Shown here: positions 6,880-13,340 of the stretch, in pieces | Numbering within the stretch: position 1 is the first letter of the stretch | Layout: each line of letters starts with the position of its first letter | Position numbers and translations under genes: made by a program | Virus record (IMG/VR): IMGVR_UViG_3300036591_000033 | Location: 1 to 29,229 of that record | DNA length: 29,229 bases | Source of the DNA: a virus | Direction: 5' to 3' (one strand) | Notes under the pieces: model-generated | The model's database searches: none | Told to the model about the DNA's origin: nothing | Seen by the model: only the letters and a program-made list of their open reading frames with translations

Positions 6880-7323
6880 TCAGCGTTTGCGAGGCGCCCC
6901 TGTTTTAGTCAACGAAGATTGGTGGACCAAAGCCATGTCGATCATCGCAGCGTTCTGTTCTTGGGTGGGGATAATGTGTAATTCTCGGCCATCCTCTGCC
7001 CAGTCTTTGGCGCCGTCTTTGTTCGTAAACAGAAAGCCCATATATCCGCTTTTGCGCATCATCCAGTGTGGCTCCTTGGAAATCTCAGCAACGATCAGTT
7101 GTTTGAAATTCAACGTCTTGATCACATCGCCGATTTTCACATCGCAGGGCATGATCAATCTAAGCGCTAGATAAAAATCTTTGGCAGCCCGCCCGCGTTT
7201 GGTGAAGGACCGTCCGTTGTTTTTGTCGTCACATTTGTAGCAGCGGCTGTGCTGGCCGTTGAAAGAGTATTTACCGGCCCCGCCGCAGCGGGTGCATGGC
7301 TCAGTTTCAAAAGCGGTGGGCAT
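6880..7323 (-). CDS. Zinc-ribbon protein
   Basis: 147 residues. The N-terminus has CTRCGGAGKYSFNGQHSRCYKC (two Cys-x2-Cys pairs), a DnaJ/primase-like zinc ribbon. The middle contains a short SH3-like region (VKIGDVIKTLNFKQLIVAEI) and a C-terminal helix. It starts just after the second promoter-leader copy. A role as a DNA- or RNA-binding early protein is likely but unspecified. Confidence 0.75.
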   Translation of the reverse strand: MPTAFETEPCTRCGGAGKYSFNGQHSRCYKCDDKNNGRSFTKRGRAAKDFYLALRLIMPCDVKIGDVIKTLNFKQLIVAEISKEPHWMMRKSGYMGFLFTNKDGAKDWAEDGRELHIIPTQEQNAAMIDMALVHQSSLTKTGAPRKR

Positions 7324-7329
7324 CGTGTC

Positions 7330-7389
7330 GCTCCTTGCCGGTGTGTCTCTATGGCCTATTATTGCCAGCTATTCCCAGCCCGGTCAACA
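7330..7389 (-). repeat. Duplicated promoter-leader element, copy 2
   Basis: 60 nt matching 4797-4856 with one mismatch. Here it lies in the gap after the polymerase gene, so it is not constrained by coding, yet it is nearly identical to copy 1, pointing to recent duplication or selection on the promoter and leader. Confidence 0.9.
7359..7387 (-). promoter_or_regulatory. Leftward promoter in copy 2
   Basis: Minus strand TTGACC (7387-7382), 17-nt spacer, CAATAA (7364-7359) preceded by TGG. It would drive the zinc-ribbon gene and those downstream. Confidence 0.62.
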
Positions 7390-7449
7390 CCCTATTGCAC
7401 CGATGCGAAAAATAATGCACGTTGGCTGTGTTGGGTGGTTCTTCCGGTC

Positions 7450-7471
7450 CCGGCGGGTGGTCACCCGCCGG
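7450..7471 (-). terminator. Strong hairpin over the polymerase stop codon
   Basis: Perfect 9-bp stem CCGGCGGGT / ACCCGCCGG with a 4-nt loop. It covers the polymerase stop and lies upstream of promoter copy 2. There is no T-run after it, so it may act as a partial terminator, RNA 3'-end stabiliser or insulator rather than a classical terminator. Confidence 0.45.
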
Positions 7472-9401
7472 TGCTGAGAACCAAGTCCCACGCGGCCCGG
7501 GCATAAAAGCCCCGGTCCAGCAACGCCCAATCAAAATGATGCAGATCATTGCACATCATAACCATGTGGTCCTTCAGGATCGCCTGGGGCCGGTCGTGCA
7601 TTGGCAGCTTGCGCAGGGGAGCCATGATCTTCCACAACTGCGCGCCGCTCTGCGCCGTGACGTAGTAGCGGCCGGTCCGCTGCTGTGCGACGCCGCCGGA
7701 ATGCACCTTGCGCTTGAAGGGTCGTCCCTTGGCGTCTGGTGGCGTCCGCTGGCAGTCATAGTCGGACAGCACGCCGCCCAGCATCACCCGGTCGCCGCGC
7801 TGGATTTTGAGCGTGTGCATGAACGCATAAGCATCGGTGCAGGCCTCCACGGTCTCGGCCACCGGCACGCCGCGGACGAGATACGCTTCAGCCGCCATGG
7901 CCACGATCTTGCACGACTGGTTTTTGTGCCAGCCGTCGCCATATCCAAGACCGTGCTGATATTCAAATGCGCCCTTGCATTTCACAGAACCGCGCGCATC
8001 AATACACAAATACGAATTTACGTCCCGCTGGTGAAAGCTGGCGTAATCGTCCGATTCCAGTTCCAGCCCGGTCAGCTTTTCCCAGTCAGCCGACACCGCG
8101 TCGCACTCTGCCACCCTGTCACGGTCAACGATATACTCCACCCCGTCAGTGTTGACCTGTATCAATTCGAGCGATGGTATAGCCGCCAGCCGTTCGGCCA
8201 GCATGCAAAGCAATAATTGACCATTGATTGTGATTGTCATGGTGTATTGCGGATCATAGAACGGGCTGAACGTGCTGTTGCTGTTGCCATATGTCGCGTT
8301 CAGCGCCAGCTTCAGCGCTTTATTGCGCGGATCGCTCTTGGGCAGGCTGATCCGTTGGTCATAAACTTGCTTGTAAATATCGCAGAACACGTCGCTCAGA
8401 TGCGCGGGATAGACCCGGTTAGCGATGGTGAGGTTGGGATAATAGCTGCGCACGTCCCGACCCTGCACCACGCGATCGGCCGTGCTGCGCCAGGTGGTGC
8501 CGTCCTGAGCGCCGTGAATGCCACCGGTGCCGAACACGAACGTCAGGCCGTGGCAGGTGGCCGTCAGGTCGTCAAACGCCCCCTTGGTTTTAGTGATGGT
8601 CTTGGCGCGCAGATAGGCCAGCACGGTGTTAAACTCGGGCGTCTGGAATTGCACATACGGAAAAATGCAATCGGCCAGCGGGATGCGCGCGCGGGGCGTT
8701 TGCCGCCACGATCCTGACTTGCCGCATATTCCGGGCTGTGCCGCGTTCAGGCGCGAGATGAAAACTTTCGAGCCGATGCTGCTGTCGCTGGCGTTGGTCA
8801 GGTCCGCGTCCAGTGCGGCCGACATCTCGTCTCGAAACGCCAGCGCGGCCGCGGACTGCCGGTAGAATTGCAGCGTGGCGGCCACGTCGTGCCGGTTGTA
8901 TCCAAGCAACTGGGGGATCTGTTCGGGCGTCAGGACCGTGCCGGGCGGGAATGGCAGGTCCGCGACGTGCGCAAGCTGAAGGGCAATTTCGATCTGTTTC
9001 AGGCTGGTCAGCCGCGCTTGATTGTCAAAGTGGTGTATTTTGAACAGATCGACTTGCGGCACGATCATGTCAGACGCCCAGACGGTATTGCGGAACCGAT
9101 CGTTCCAAGGCGTTTCGATGATGCCCATAGATACTTGATATGCGTCGGCGGCGGTAAAGGAGTCATGGCGCAAAAGGGCGTGCAGTAGCGGGTAATCATA
9201 GCCGATATTATTATAACCGACCATTCGATTGCCGGAATACTGACCGAGCGCATGAATGAAATTGAGCAACTGGCGGGACTGGTCCACCCGATCGGATACC
9301 TCAAATATCCACTCGGTGCCGCTGGCAGCGTGAACGATCACAGCGCTGAACACGTTCGGGTAGCATTCCAAATCGTAGGCAAAATCGTTCCACTGTGTCA
9401 C
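7461..9401 (-). CDS. Family B DNA polymerase with 3'-5' exonuclease
   Basis: About 646 residues from GTG 9401, which makes a GTGA overlap with the upstream gene; ATG 9419 or 9431 are alternatives, and the open frame to 9785 is a shadow of other genes. Exonuclease motifs: Exo I FAYDLECYPN (Asp10, Glu12), Exo II VGYNNIGYDYPLL, Exo III YNRHDVAAT. Polymerase motifs: A GRDVRSYYPNL, B KLALNATYGNSNS, C VNTDGVEY (one of the two usual Asp residues replaced by Asn before TD, as in some family members). It copies the phage genome with proofreading. No terminal-protein region is obvious, so protein priming is not implied. Confidence 0.9.
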   Translation of the reverse strand: MTQWNDFAYDLECYPNVFSAVIVHAASGTEWIFEVSDRVDQSRQLLNFIHALGQYSGNRMVGYNNIGYDYPLLHALLRHDSFTAADAYQVSMGIIETPWNDRFRNTVWASDMIVPQVDLFKIHHFDNQARLTSLKQIEIALQLAHVADLPFPPGTVLTPEQIPQLLGYNRHDVAATLQFYRQSAAALAFRDEMSAALDADLTNASDSSIGSKVFISRLNAAQPGICGKSGSWRQTPRARIPLADCIFPYVQFQTPEFNTVLAYLRAKTITKTKGAFDDLTATCHGLTFVFGTGGIHGAQDGTTWRSTADRVVQGRDVRSYYPNLTIANRVYPAHLSDVFCDIYKQVYDQRISLPKSDPRNKALKLALNATYGNSNSTFSPFYDPQYTMTITINGQLLLCMLAERLAAIPSLELIQVNTDGVEYIVDRDRVAECDAVSADWEKLTGLELESDDYASFHQRDVNSYLCIDARGSVKCKGAFEYQHGLGYGDGWHKNQSCKIVAMAAEAYLVRGVPVAETVEACTDAYAFMHTLKIQRGDRVMLGGVLSDYDCQRTPPDAKGRPFKRKVHSGGVAQQRTGRYYVTAQSGAQLWKIMAPLRKLPMHDRPQAILKDHMVMMCNDLHHFDWALLDRGFYARAAWDLVLSTGG

Positions 9402-9616
9402 AGCAACACCGCGTCGCATGATTTGGTGCATGCGTTCTGCTCGGCCAATGTGGCGCACGTGCATGTGTCGTCCCGCGCGATCAGTGTGCAGTCCGCGGCG
9501 AGGCGCCCGTAACCTGACCCGAAAGGCGTCACATAGGAGCCGTAGACCACGGCCAGCGTCCATTCCTCGCCTGTCGGGTTGTGGCGCACTCGGTCGCCTG
9601 GTTGGAATGCGGTCAT
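9398..9616 (-). CDS. Small conserved phage protein (SH3-like)
   Basis: 72 residues. The opening FQPGDRVRHNPTGEEWTLAVVYG is the motif of a widespread family of small phage proteins, a KOW/SH3-like barrel with unknown function. A Cys-rich tail (TCTCATLAEQNACTKSC) could bind zinc. It starts after GGGGAG and ends in a GTGA overlap with the polymerase gene, suggesting translational coupling. Confidence 0.7.
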   Translation of the reverse strand: MTAFQPGDRVRHNPTGEEWTLAVVYGSYVTPFGSGYGRLAADCTLIARDDTCTCATLAEQNACTKSCDAVLL

Positions 9617-9643
9617 AGCATGGCTCCCCTGTTGATGCGTGAA

Positions 9644-9666
9644 GGGCGGGCCGTAACAGCCCGCCC
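9644..9666 (-). terminator. GGGCGGGC hairpin, copy 1
   Basis: Perfect 8-bp stem GGGCGGGC / GCCCGCCC with a 7-nt loop, between the ssDNA-binding gene and the next leftward gene. The same stem occurs at 12320 and 28396. No long T-run follows, so attenuation or mRNA processing is as likely as termination. Confidence 0.5.
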
Positions 9667-9675
9667 CGTGTCTGA

Positions 9676-10542
9676 TCAGGCGCCGGGCATGCCGCCACCC
9701 GCAGGGGGTGCCATATACCCGCCGTAGTTAGAAGGGGATGCAGTCGCCCCACCTGGTGAACTGGGCGGTGGCTGCGTCGTCCCATGTCCGTTTCCCAAGG
9801 GCATGCCGGACGGGGCCGGTGCGGGGCCGGGCATTCCGGACGGGGCCGGTGCGGGGCCGGGCATCCCAGACGGGGCCGGTGCGGGCTGAGGCGCGCCGCC
9901 CGGGGCCTGTGGCGTCTTGGTCATGCCTGCGGGCATGTAGGCGCCCGGACCGGCGCCAAGCTGCTGTTCCAGCGTCGGGCCGCCGACGATCTCAGGACCG
10001 TAGCCGACCAGACAGATCGTCTGAGGGTTCAGATAGACGCCCGCCGTATGGTCTTGATTCCCGTTGGCCGAGGTCGAGAACGGGACGGTGACGTAATAGC
10101 CGCGCTTGATCTCGGACGGGTCGCAGTAGGTCGGGACGGCGCCGTGGTATTTCGCCGACGCGATCGGCAGCGTGGTCGAGAATTTTGCGATCCAGCACCC
10201 TGCCCCGTGCTTCCACCGCAATTCTTGCTGGCCGGTCGTCGGGTTGGCGCGCATTTCATCGCCATCAACCACTTTCCACGAGAACGCCGTGGCGGCCAGT
10301 CCCGCGTTGATCTGAGCCATGACGTTCGGGGCGTTGGCGTATCCGGCCTGAGCGGCCTTGAAAAGCAATCCGAGCATTTCGTTCATGCCGGGAGCGTTCT
10401 TTTCGATCGCCACGGCAAACCAGTATGACTGCTTTTCCTCGGGGATCGGGCGGTTGTTCTGGTCGGTGGTCTGCTTGGTCCACGGATCGCCTGAAATGAG
10501 GCGTCCGACCGGGGAATTTCCGTATTCTGTGTGGCGTGACAT
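9676..10542 (-). CDS. Single-stranded DNA-binding protein (DUF2815-like)
   Basis: 288 residues. The first 180 look like the DUF2815-type phage ssDNA-binding fold (EKQSYWFAVAIEKN..., FSWKVVDGD, GCWIAKFSTTLPIAS, GYYVTVPFSTSANG, PGVYLNPQ-like AGVYLNPQTICLVGYGPEI). The rest is a Gly/Pro/Ala-rich tail with three copies of PAPAPSGMPG (9801-9890), a disordered linker of the kind used by SSBs for partner binding and multivalent contacts. It would coat ssDNA during replication or recombination. The start overlaps the GapR-like stop (TAATG). Confidence 0.75.
   Translation of the reverse strand: MSRHTEYGNSPVGRLISGDPWTKQTTDQNNRPIPEEKQSYWFAVAIEKNAPGMNEMLGLLFKAAQAGYANAPNVMAQINAGLAATAFSWKVVDGDEMRANPTTGQQELRWKHGAGCWIAKFSTTLPIASAKYHGAVPTYCDPSEIKRGYYVTVPFSTSANGNQDHTAGVYLNPQTICLVGYGPEIVGGPTLEQQLGAGPGAYMPAGMTKTPQAPGGAPQPAPAPSGMPGPAPAPSGMPGPAPAPSGMPLGNGHGTTQPPPSSPGGATASPSNYGGYMAPPAGGGMPGA
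9801..9890 (-). repeat. Three 30-bp tandem repeats coding PAPAPSGMPG
   Basis: Three consecutive 30-bp units, nearly identical in DNA, inside the C-terminal tail of the ssDNA-binding protein. Copy number could vary between related phages. Confidence 0.85.
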
Positions 10543-10829
10543 TAGTGGTCTCCGTCATTGGTTGGGTGGCGGGGTCCGGTAGGCATTTTGATCGCTTCCC
10601 GGTATAGATCGAGAATGGCGGCCTCTTCGGCCACATCCTCAGCGGCGCGTCTGCGTTCGCTGATCAGCCTGCGCAGTATCTTGGCGTCATAGCCTCGCCC
10701 TTTGGCTTCGGCATAAACCTCCTTGACCAGATCGGCGACTTCGGACTTTTCTTTCTCAAGTCGCTCGATGCGCTCAATAACTTGCAGGATTTCCTCCCCT
10801 GCAATCGAATTGTGTCCGGCTCCGCTCAT
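10542..10829 (-). CDS. GapR-like/DUF2312 DNA-binding protein
   Basis: 95 residues. The pattern VIERIERLEKEKSEVADLVK then EVYAEAKGRGYDAKILRRLI and a C-terminal ILDLYREAI helix is characteristic of DUF2312, the family of the alphaproteobacterial nucleoid protein GapR, which clamps over-twisted DNA ahead of moving forks. A phage copy next to an SSB and polymerase suggests it aids fork progression. Family membership points to an alphaproteobacterial host. Confidence 0.85.
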   Translation of the reverse strand: MSGAGHNSIAGEEILQVIERIERLEKEKSEVADLVKEVYAEAKGRGYDAKILRRLISERRRAAEDVAEEAAILDLYREAIKMPTGPRHPTNDGDH

Positions 10830-11899
10830 CCTGTTTTCCCCCTGTTGAGTTGCCGGGCCAAGGTGTCCTGATCCAGCGGGGCCAGCTTGTGCCCCGTGCT
10901 TGGCCTTTCGGTAATAACGGATAATTGCACGGCGGTCAACCCTGCAAGTTTGAGGTCGGCAATTCCCATCGGCACGGTCTTGGTCGCGTCCTTCCCGGTC
11001 AACGCCTTGATGATCGCGGGGGGGAATTTCACGCGGGTGTTGCCCTGCCGGGGCATCAATCCCCAGCCAGGCAGACGCTCGCCCCGCTTGGCCCGCGCCT
11101 CGGCCTCGACCTCGGTGGCCTTGGCCGCTGCTGTGATGATCTCCAAGGCGTCGCGGTAGAAGTGCAGCGCTTGGGACATCTCTTCAGGCGACCGATCGCG
11201 GTGGCCGGTCATCTCGGCAATGGCCAGCGCGGTGGCGGTGGTCTGTTGCAGCGCCACGCAGCCTGACGCCCCGTCGCAATAGAGGCAATGCGCGCCAGGC
11301 GTGGCGATCGGGTCGGGCTTGTAGCACTCGTCAGCCCGTTGGACGGTCCACTCGGCTTTGTCGCGGATCTGGTCAGGCGTCCAATCGATCCACCGGCGCG
11401 GACCGTCTTGGTGGAAGCCTCGCGGCTGATAGATTTCCGTGCGGACCGTGTGGATTCGCTTGGGCGGCGCTCTCAAGATCGCCGCGGCATAGATGATCAG
11501 TTGCGGGCTGTCTGGCGCCACGAGTCGAAACCCGTATTTCAGATCGCGCACGGTCAGCACGCCGTCTGCCAGCGTCACGCAGTCGGGCGTTCCGGCGATA
11601 TGACGCCTCAACTCGACCAGTGTTTCGACCCACATTTCGCCGCCATCCGCGCGGCAAATCTCGGCATATTCCCGCATGTGGTCGATCATGGTTGCGTCGG
11701 CTTCCCAGCCGTTTTCGTGCGTCATGCCGATTTCCGCGGGCCGATCGGTCAGCATCAATTCCGCAATCCACGCCGCGCAGGTGCCCTCCCGCGCAGCATC
11801 GCTGGACGGCTGCGGCCCGGCGCGGCTTGCAAACAACGGCGCCGCGGAGCATTTCGTCCAGCGATGCGCAGCGCTGGGCCGGGTCTGGATGTCGGTCAT
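10826..11899 (-). CDS. DUF2800-type PD-(D/E)XK nuclease
   Basis: 357 residues. The N-terminus (PSAAHRWTKCSAAP...SSDAAREGTCAAW) is the opening of DUF2800 proteins, RecB/Cas4-like nucleases found with phage ssDNA-binding and polymerase genes. Catalytic candidates are GTPDCV then VRDLKYG (D...D-x-K). A CLYCDGASGC cluster (about residue 205) may be part of an Fe-S or Zn site as in Cas4-like exonucleases. It may process DNA ends for recombination-dependent replication. It starts and ends at ATGA overlaps. Confidence 0.82.
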   Translation of the reverse strand: MTDIQTRPSAAHRWTKCSAAPLFASRAGPQPSSDAAREGTCAAWIAELMLTDRPAEIGMTHENGWEADATMIDHMREYAEICRADGGEMWVETLVELRRHIAGTPDCVTLADGVLTVRDLKYGFRLVAPDSPQLIIYAAAILRAPPKRIHTVRTEIYQPRGFHQDGPRRWIDWTPDQIRDKAEWTVQRADECYKPDPIATPGAHCLYCDGASGCVALQQTTATALAIAEMTGHRDRSPEEMSQALHFYRDALEIITAAAKATEVEAEARAKRGERLPGWGLMPRQGNTRVKFPPAIIKALTGKDATKTVPMGIADLKLAGLTAVQLSVITERPSTGHKLAPLDQDTLARQLNRGKTG

Positions 11900-12294
11900 G
11901 GCTTGCCATCCAGTGCTGCATTCACCGCCGCCGGAACCTCATTCAAAAGGCTTATTGCATTGGCGTCCAATGCCGACTTCCCCCAGTCGAATTTCGGCAA
12001 GGCTTCATCAATCAGGCGTTTGGTCAGTTGCAGCGCTGCCCGCAGCCGCGCAATCTCTGCCGTTTGTTCGGTTGCGATCCGATGGAGGTCGGGAGCGGCG
12101 GCTATCAGGGCGGCATTGTGCATTGAGTTGACCATCATACCCCCGGTGTCCCCCGGATACTGAGGCGGGTTGCCCATCAAGCAAATCTCAGTGGGTGGTC
12201 TGCTCATTTGAGATACACAAATCCCGTCGCGTCCCCACGGCCCCGGAGTAAAGCCCTTCAGGCTGGCGATCATTTCGGCGTCGCTATCGGTCAT
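11896..12294 (-). CDS. Ea22-like protein
   Basis: 132 residues from ATG 12294, which has AGGGGA upstream at good spacing; ATG 12312 and the longer frame lack this. The signature is TPGPW near the start, then NAALIAAAPDLHRI, typical of the Ead/Ea22 family of small early phage proteins, followed by a coiled helix (AEIARLRAALQLTKRLIDEA). Function in the family is unclear. It overlaps the next gene by ATGA. Confidence 0.65.
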   Translation of the reverse strand: MTDSDAEMIASLKGFTPGPWGRDGICVSQMSRPPTEICLMGNPPQYPGDTGGMMVNSMHNAALIAAAPDLHRIATEQTAEIARLRAALQLTKRLIDEALPKFDWGKSALDANAISLLNEVPAAVNAALDGKP

Positions 12295-12319
12295 GTCTTT
12301 ATCCCCTGTCATGTGTGAA

Positions 12320-12342
12320 GGGCGGGCCGCAATAGCCCGCCC
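12320..12342 (-). terminator. GGGCGGGC hairpin, copy 2
   Basis: Perfect 8-bp stem GGGCGGGC / GCCCGCCC with 7-nt loop, between two leftward genes (after the gene at 12351). It matches the hairpins at 9644 and 28396 in stem sequence. It may be an attenuator or an RNA processing signal. Confidence 0.5.
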
Positions 12343-12350
12343 GGCGCGTC

Positions 12351-12992
12351 TCAGTCGGCGCTCATGGCGTGCCGGACGCATTGATCATGGTCGTCGCCCT
12401 CATCCACCGCGTCCATGTAGGCGCTCAGGCGGGCGATGTTGGTCTGGTTCGTGTCGAGATCGTCGTAGCTGATACCAAGCGCCGCATAGATCGTTTCGTA
12501 GTCGGCGGGCAGACCGTCCGGGTCTTGCATCTTGGCGACAAACCGTTCCGCCATCACCTTATACTCGATCGGCTCGGGCGGCGTGGCAGGGGCCGGTGCG
12601 GCCGGGATCGGCGTGGGCATCACGCAGACGGGGGTTGTCTCAGGCTGAGCACCCTTCGCTGCGGCAACCGCGGCGTCATACGCCTCTTTCTGCCCGCGCC
12701 GCGCCCGATACGATCCGTCAGCGTTGAAGCTGGGCGGGCTGCTGTGGATGGAGTCATCATGCGCCATGCCGTGACAGTCCAAGGCGCCAGCCGGTGCAGG
12801 CGCAGGGGCGGGTTCGGGCAGGGGGGCGATCGTGACGGTGCTGGGGGCGGGGGCGGGAGGCGTGTCGGGTGTCCATACCCCGGTCGCTGAGTCAAGCTGC
12901 GCTGTGCCAGACTGGATAGGGGCGGTGGTTCCGAGCAGGCGGGCGATCGTGGCGCATTCCTGGGCGTTGTGGGGGTCAAAGGTGATTTGCAT
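12351..12992 (-). CDS. First gene of the leftward early operon, hypothetical
   Basis: 213 residues with a Pro/Ala-rich middle. It contains DCHGMAHDDSIHSSPPSFNA followed by DGSYRARRG, a motif I know from a family of phage proteins of unknown function, and an acidic C-terminus (DAVDEGDDHDQC). It is read from the promoter at 13024-13052, with GGAG before ATG 12992. Confidence 0.75.
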   Translation of the reverse strand: MQITFDPHNAQECATIARLLGTTAPIQSGTAQLDSATGVWTPDTPPAPAPSTVTIAPLPEPAPAPAPAGALDCHGMAHDDSIHSSPPSFNADGSYRARRGQKEAYDAAVAAAKGAQPETTPVCVMPTPIPAAPAPATPPEPIEYKVMAERFVAKMQDPDGLPADYETIYAALGISYDDLDTNQTNIARLSAYMDAVDEGDDHDQCVRHAMSAD

Positions 12993-13023
12993 TTTCGTCT
13001 CCGGTGCGGGTTGATATTATCTG

Positions 13024-13052
13024 TTAATAGCCCGCGCCGGGCCGGTTGTAAA
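13024..13052 (-). promoter_or_regulatory. Early leftward promoter
   Basis: Minus strand TTTACA (13052-13047), 17-nt spacer, TATTAA (13029-13024). Transcription would begin near 13017 and read the whole leftward replication block. One arm of the 13028-13038 / 13083-13093 inverted repeat covers its spacer and -10. Confidence 0.6.
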
Positions 13053-13093
13053 TACCTATTATTAGCCTTGACGCGGGGGCGTGGCGCGGGCTA
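13028..13093. promoter_or_regulatory. Paired operator-like inverted repeat between divergent promoters
   Basis: Perfect 11-bp arms TAGCCCGCGCC (13028-13038) and GGCGCGGGCTA (13083-13093), 44 nt apart. Each arm overlaps one of two divergent promoters. The 12-bp palindrome GCTAAATTTAGC (13090-13101) adjoins the right arm. It looks like a regulator-binding switch, possibly looping DNA, for the two early transcripts. Confidence 0.5.
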
Positions 13094-13097
13094 AATT
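13068..13097 (+). promoter_or_regulatory. Rightward promoter, probably leaderless
   Basis: TTGACG (13068-13073), 18-nt spacer, TAAATT (13092-13097). The expected transcription start is at or near 13104, the ATG of the next gene, with no ribosome site between, so the first gene may be read from a leaderless mRNA. Confidence 0.5.
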
Positions 13098-13103
13098 TAG
13101 CGC

Positions 13104-13340
13104 ATGAACCATATGCCCCCAGCACCCCGCAAATTTTACGTGACCGCCATTGATGGGCCGCGCGTCCATTTTCTGGCGGGACCGTATGACACCCTCCTTT
13201 TGGCTGAGGCGCAGGTTGATACCGTGCGCGCATTGGCCTGTGATTTTGAGCAAAATGCGAGCGCCGGTCGGGCGCATTTTATGGCCTATGGCGTGACCCG
13301 CACGACCGGTGGCCATAAGACGGCGCTGGGCATAAAATGA
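13104..13340 (+). CDS. Small hypothetical protein, first of rightward operon
   Basis: 78 residues (MNHMPPAPRKFYVTAIDGPRVHF...), soluble, with no recognised motif. No ribosome site precedes ATG 13104, which lies about where the mRNA should start. It overlaps the helicase gene by ATGA, so may couple helicase translation. Confidence 0.65.
   Translation: MNHMPPAPRKFYVTAIDGPRVHFLAGPYDTLLLAEAQVDTVRALACDFEQNASAGRAHFMAYGVTRTTGGHKTALGIK

Noticed and set aside
7422-8216. Long + strand frame opposite the polymerase gene
   Set aside because: Shadow of the family B polymerase; no motif and no upstream site.
9402-9785. N-terminal extension of the polymerase frame to 9785
   Set aside because: The added residues are the shifted reading of the small gene at 9398-9616; polymerase likeness begins just after GTG 9401.
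9801-9890. CRISPR-like tandem repeats
   Set aside because: Adjacent 30-bp units without spacers that code in frame for a Pro/Ala-rich protein tail.
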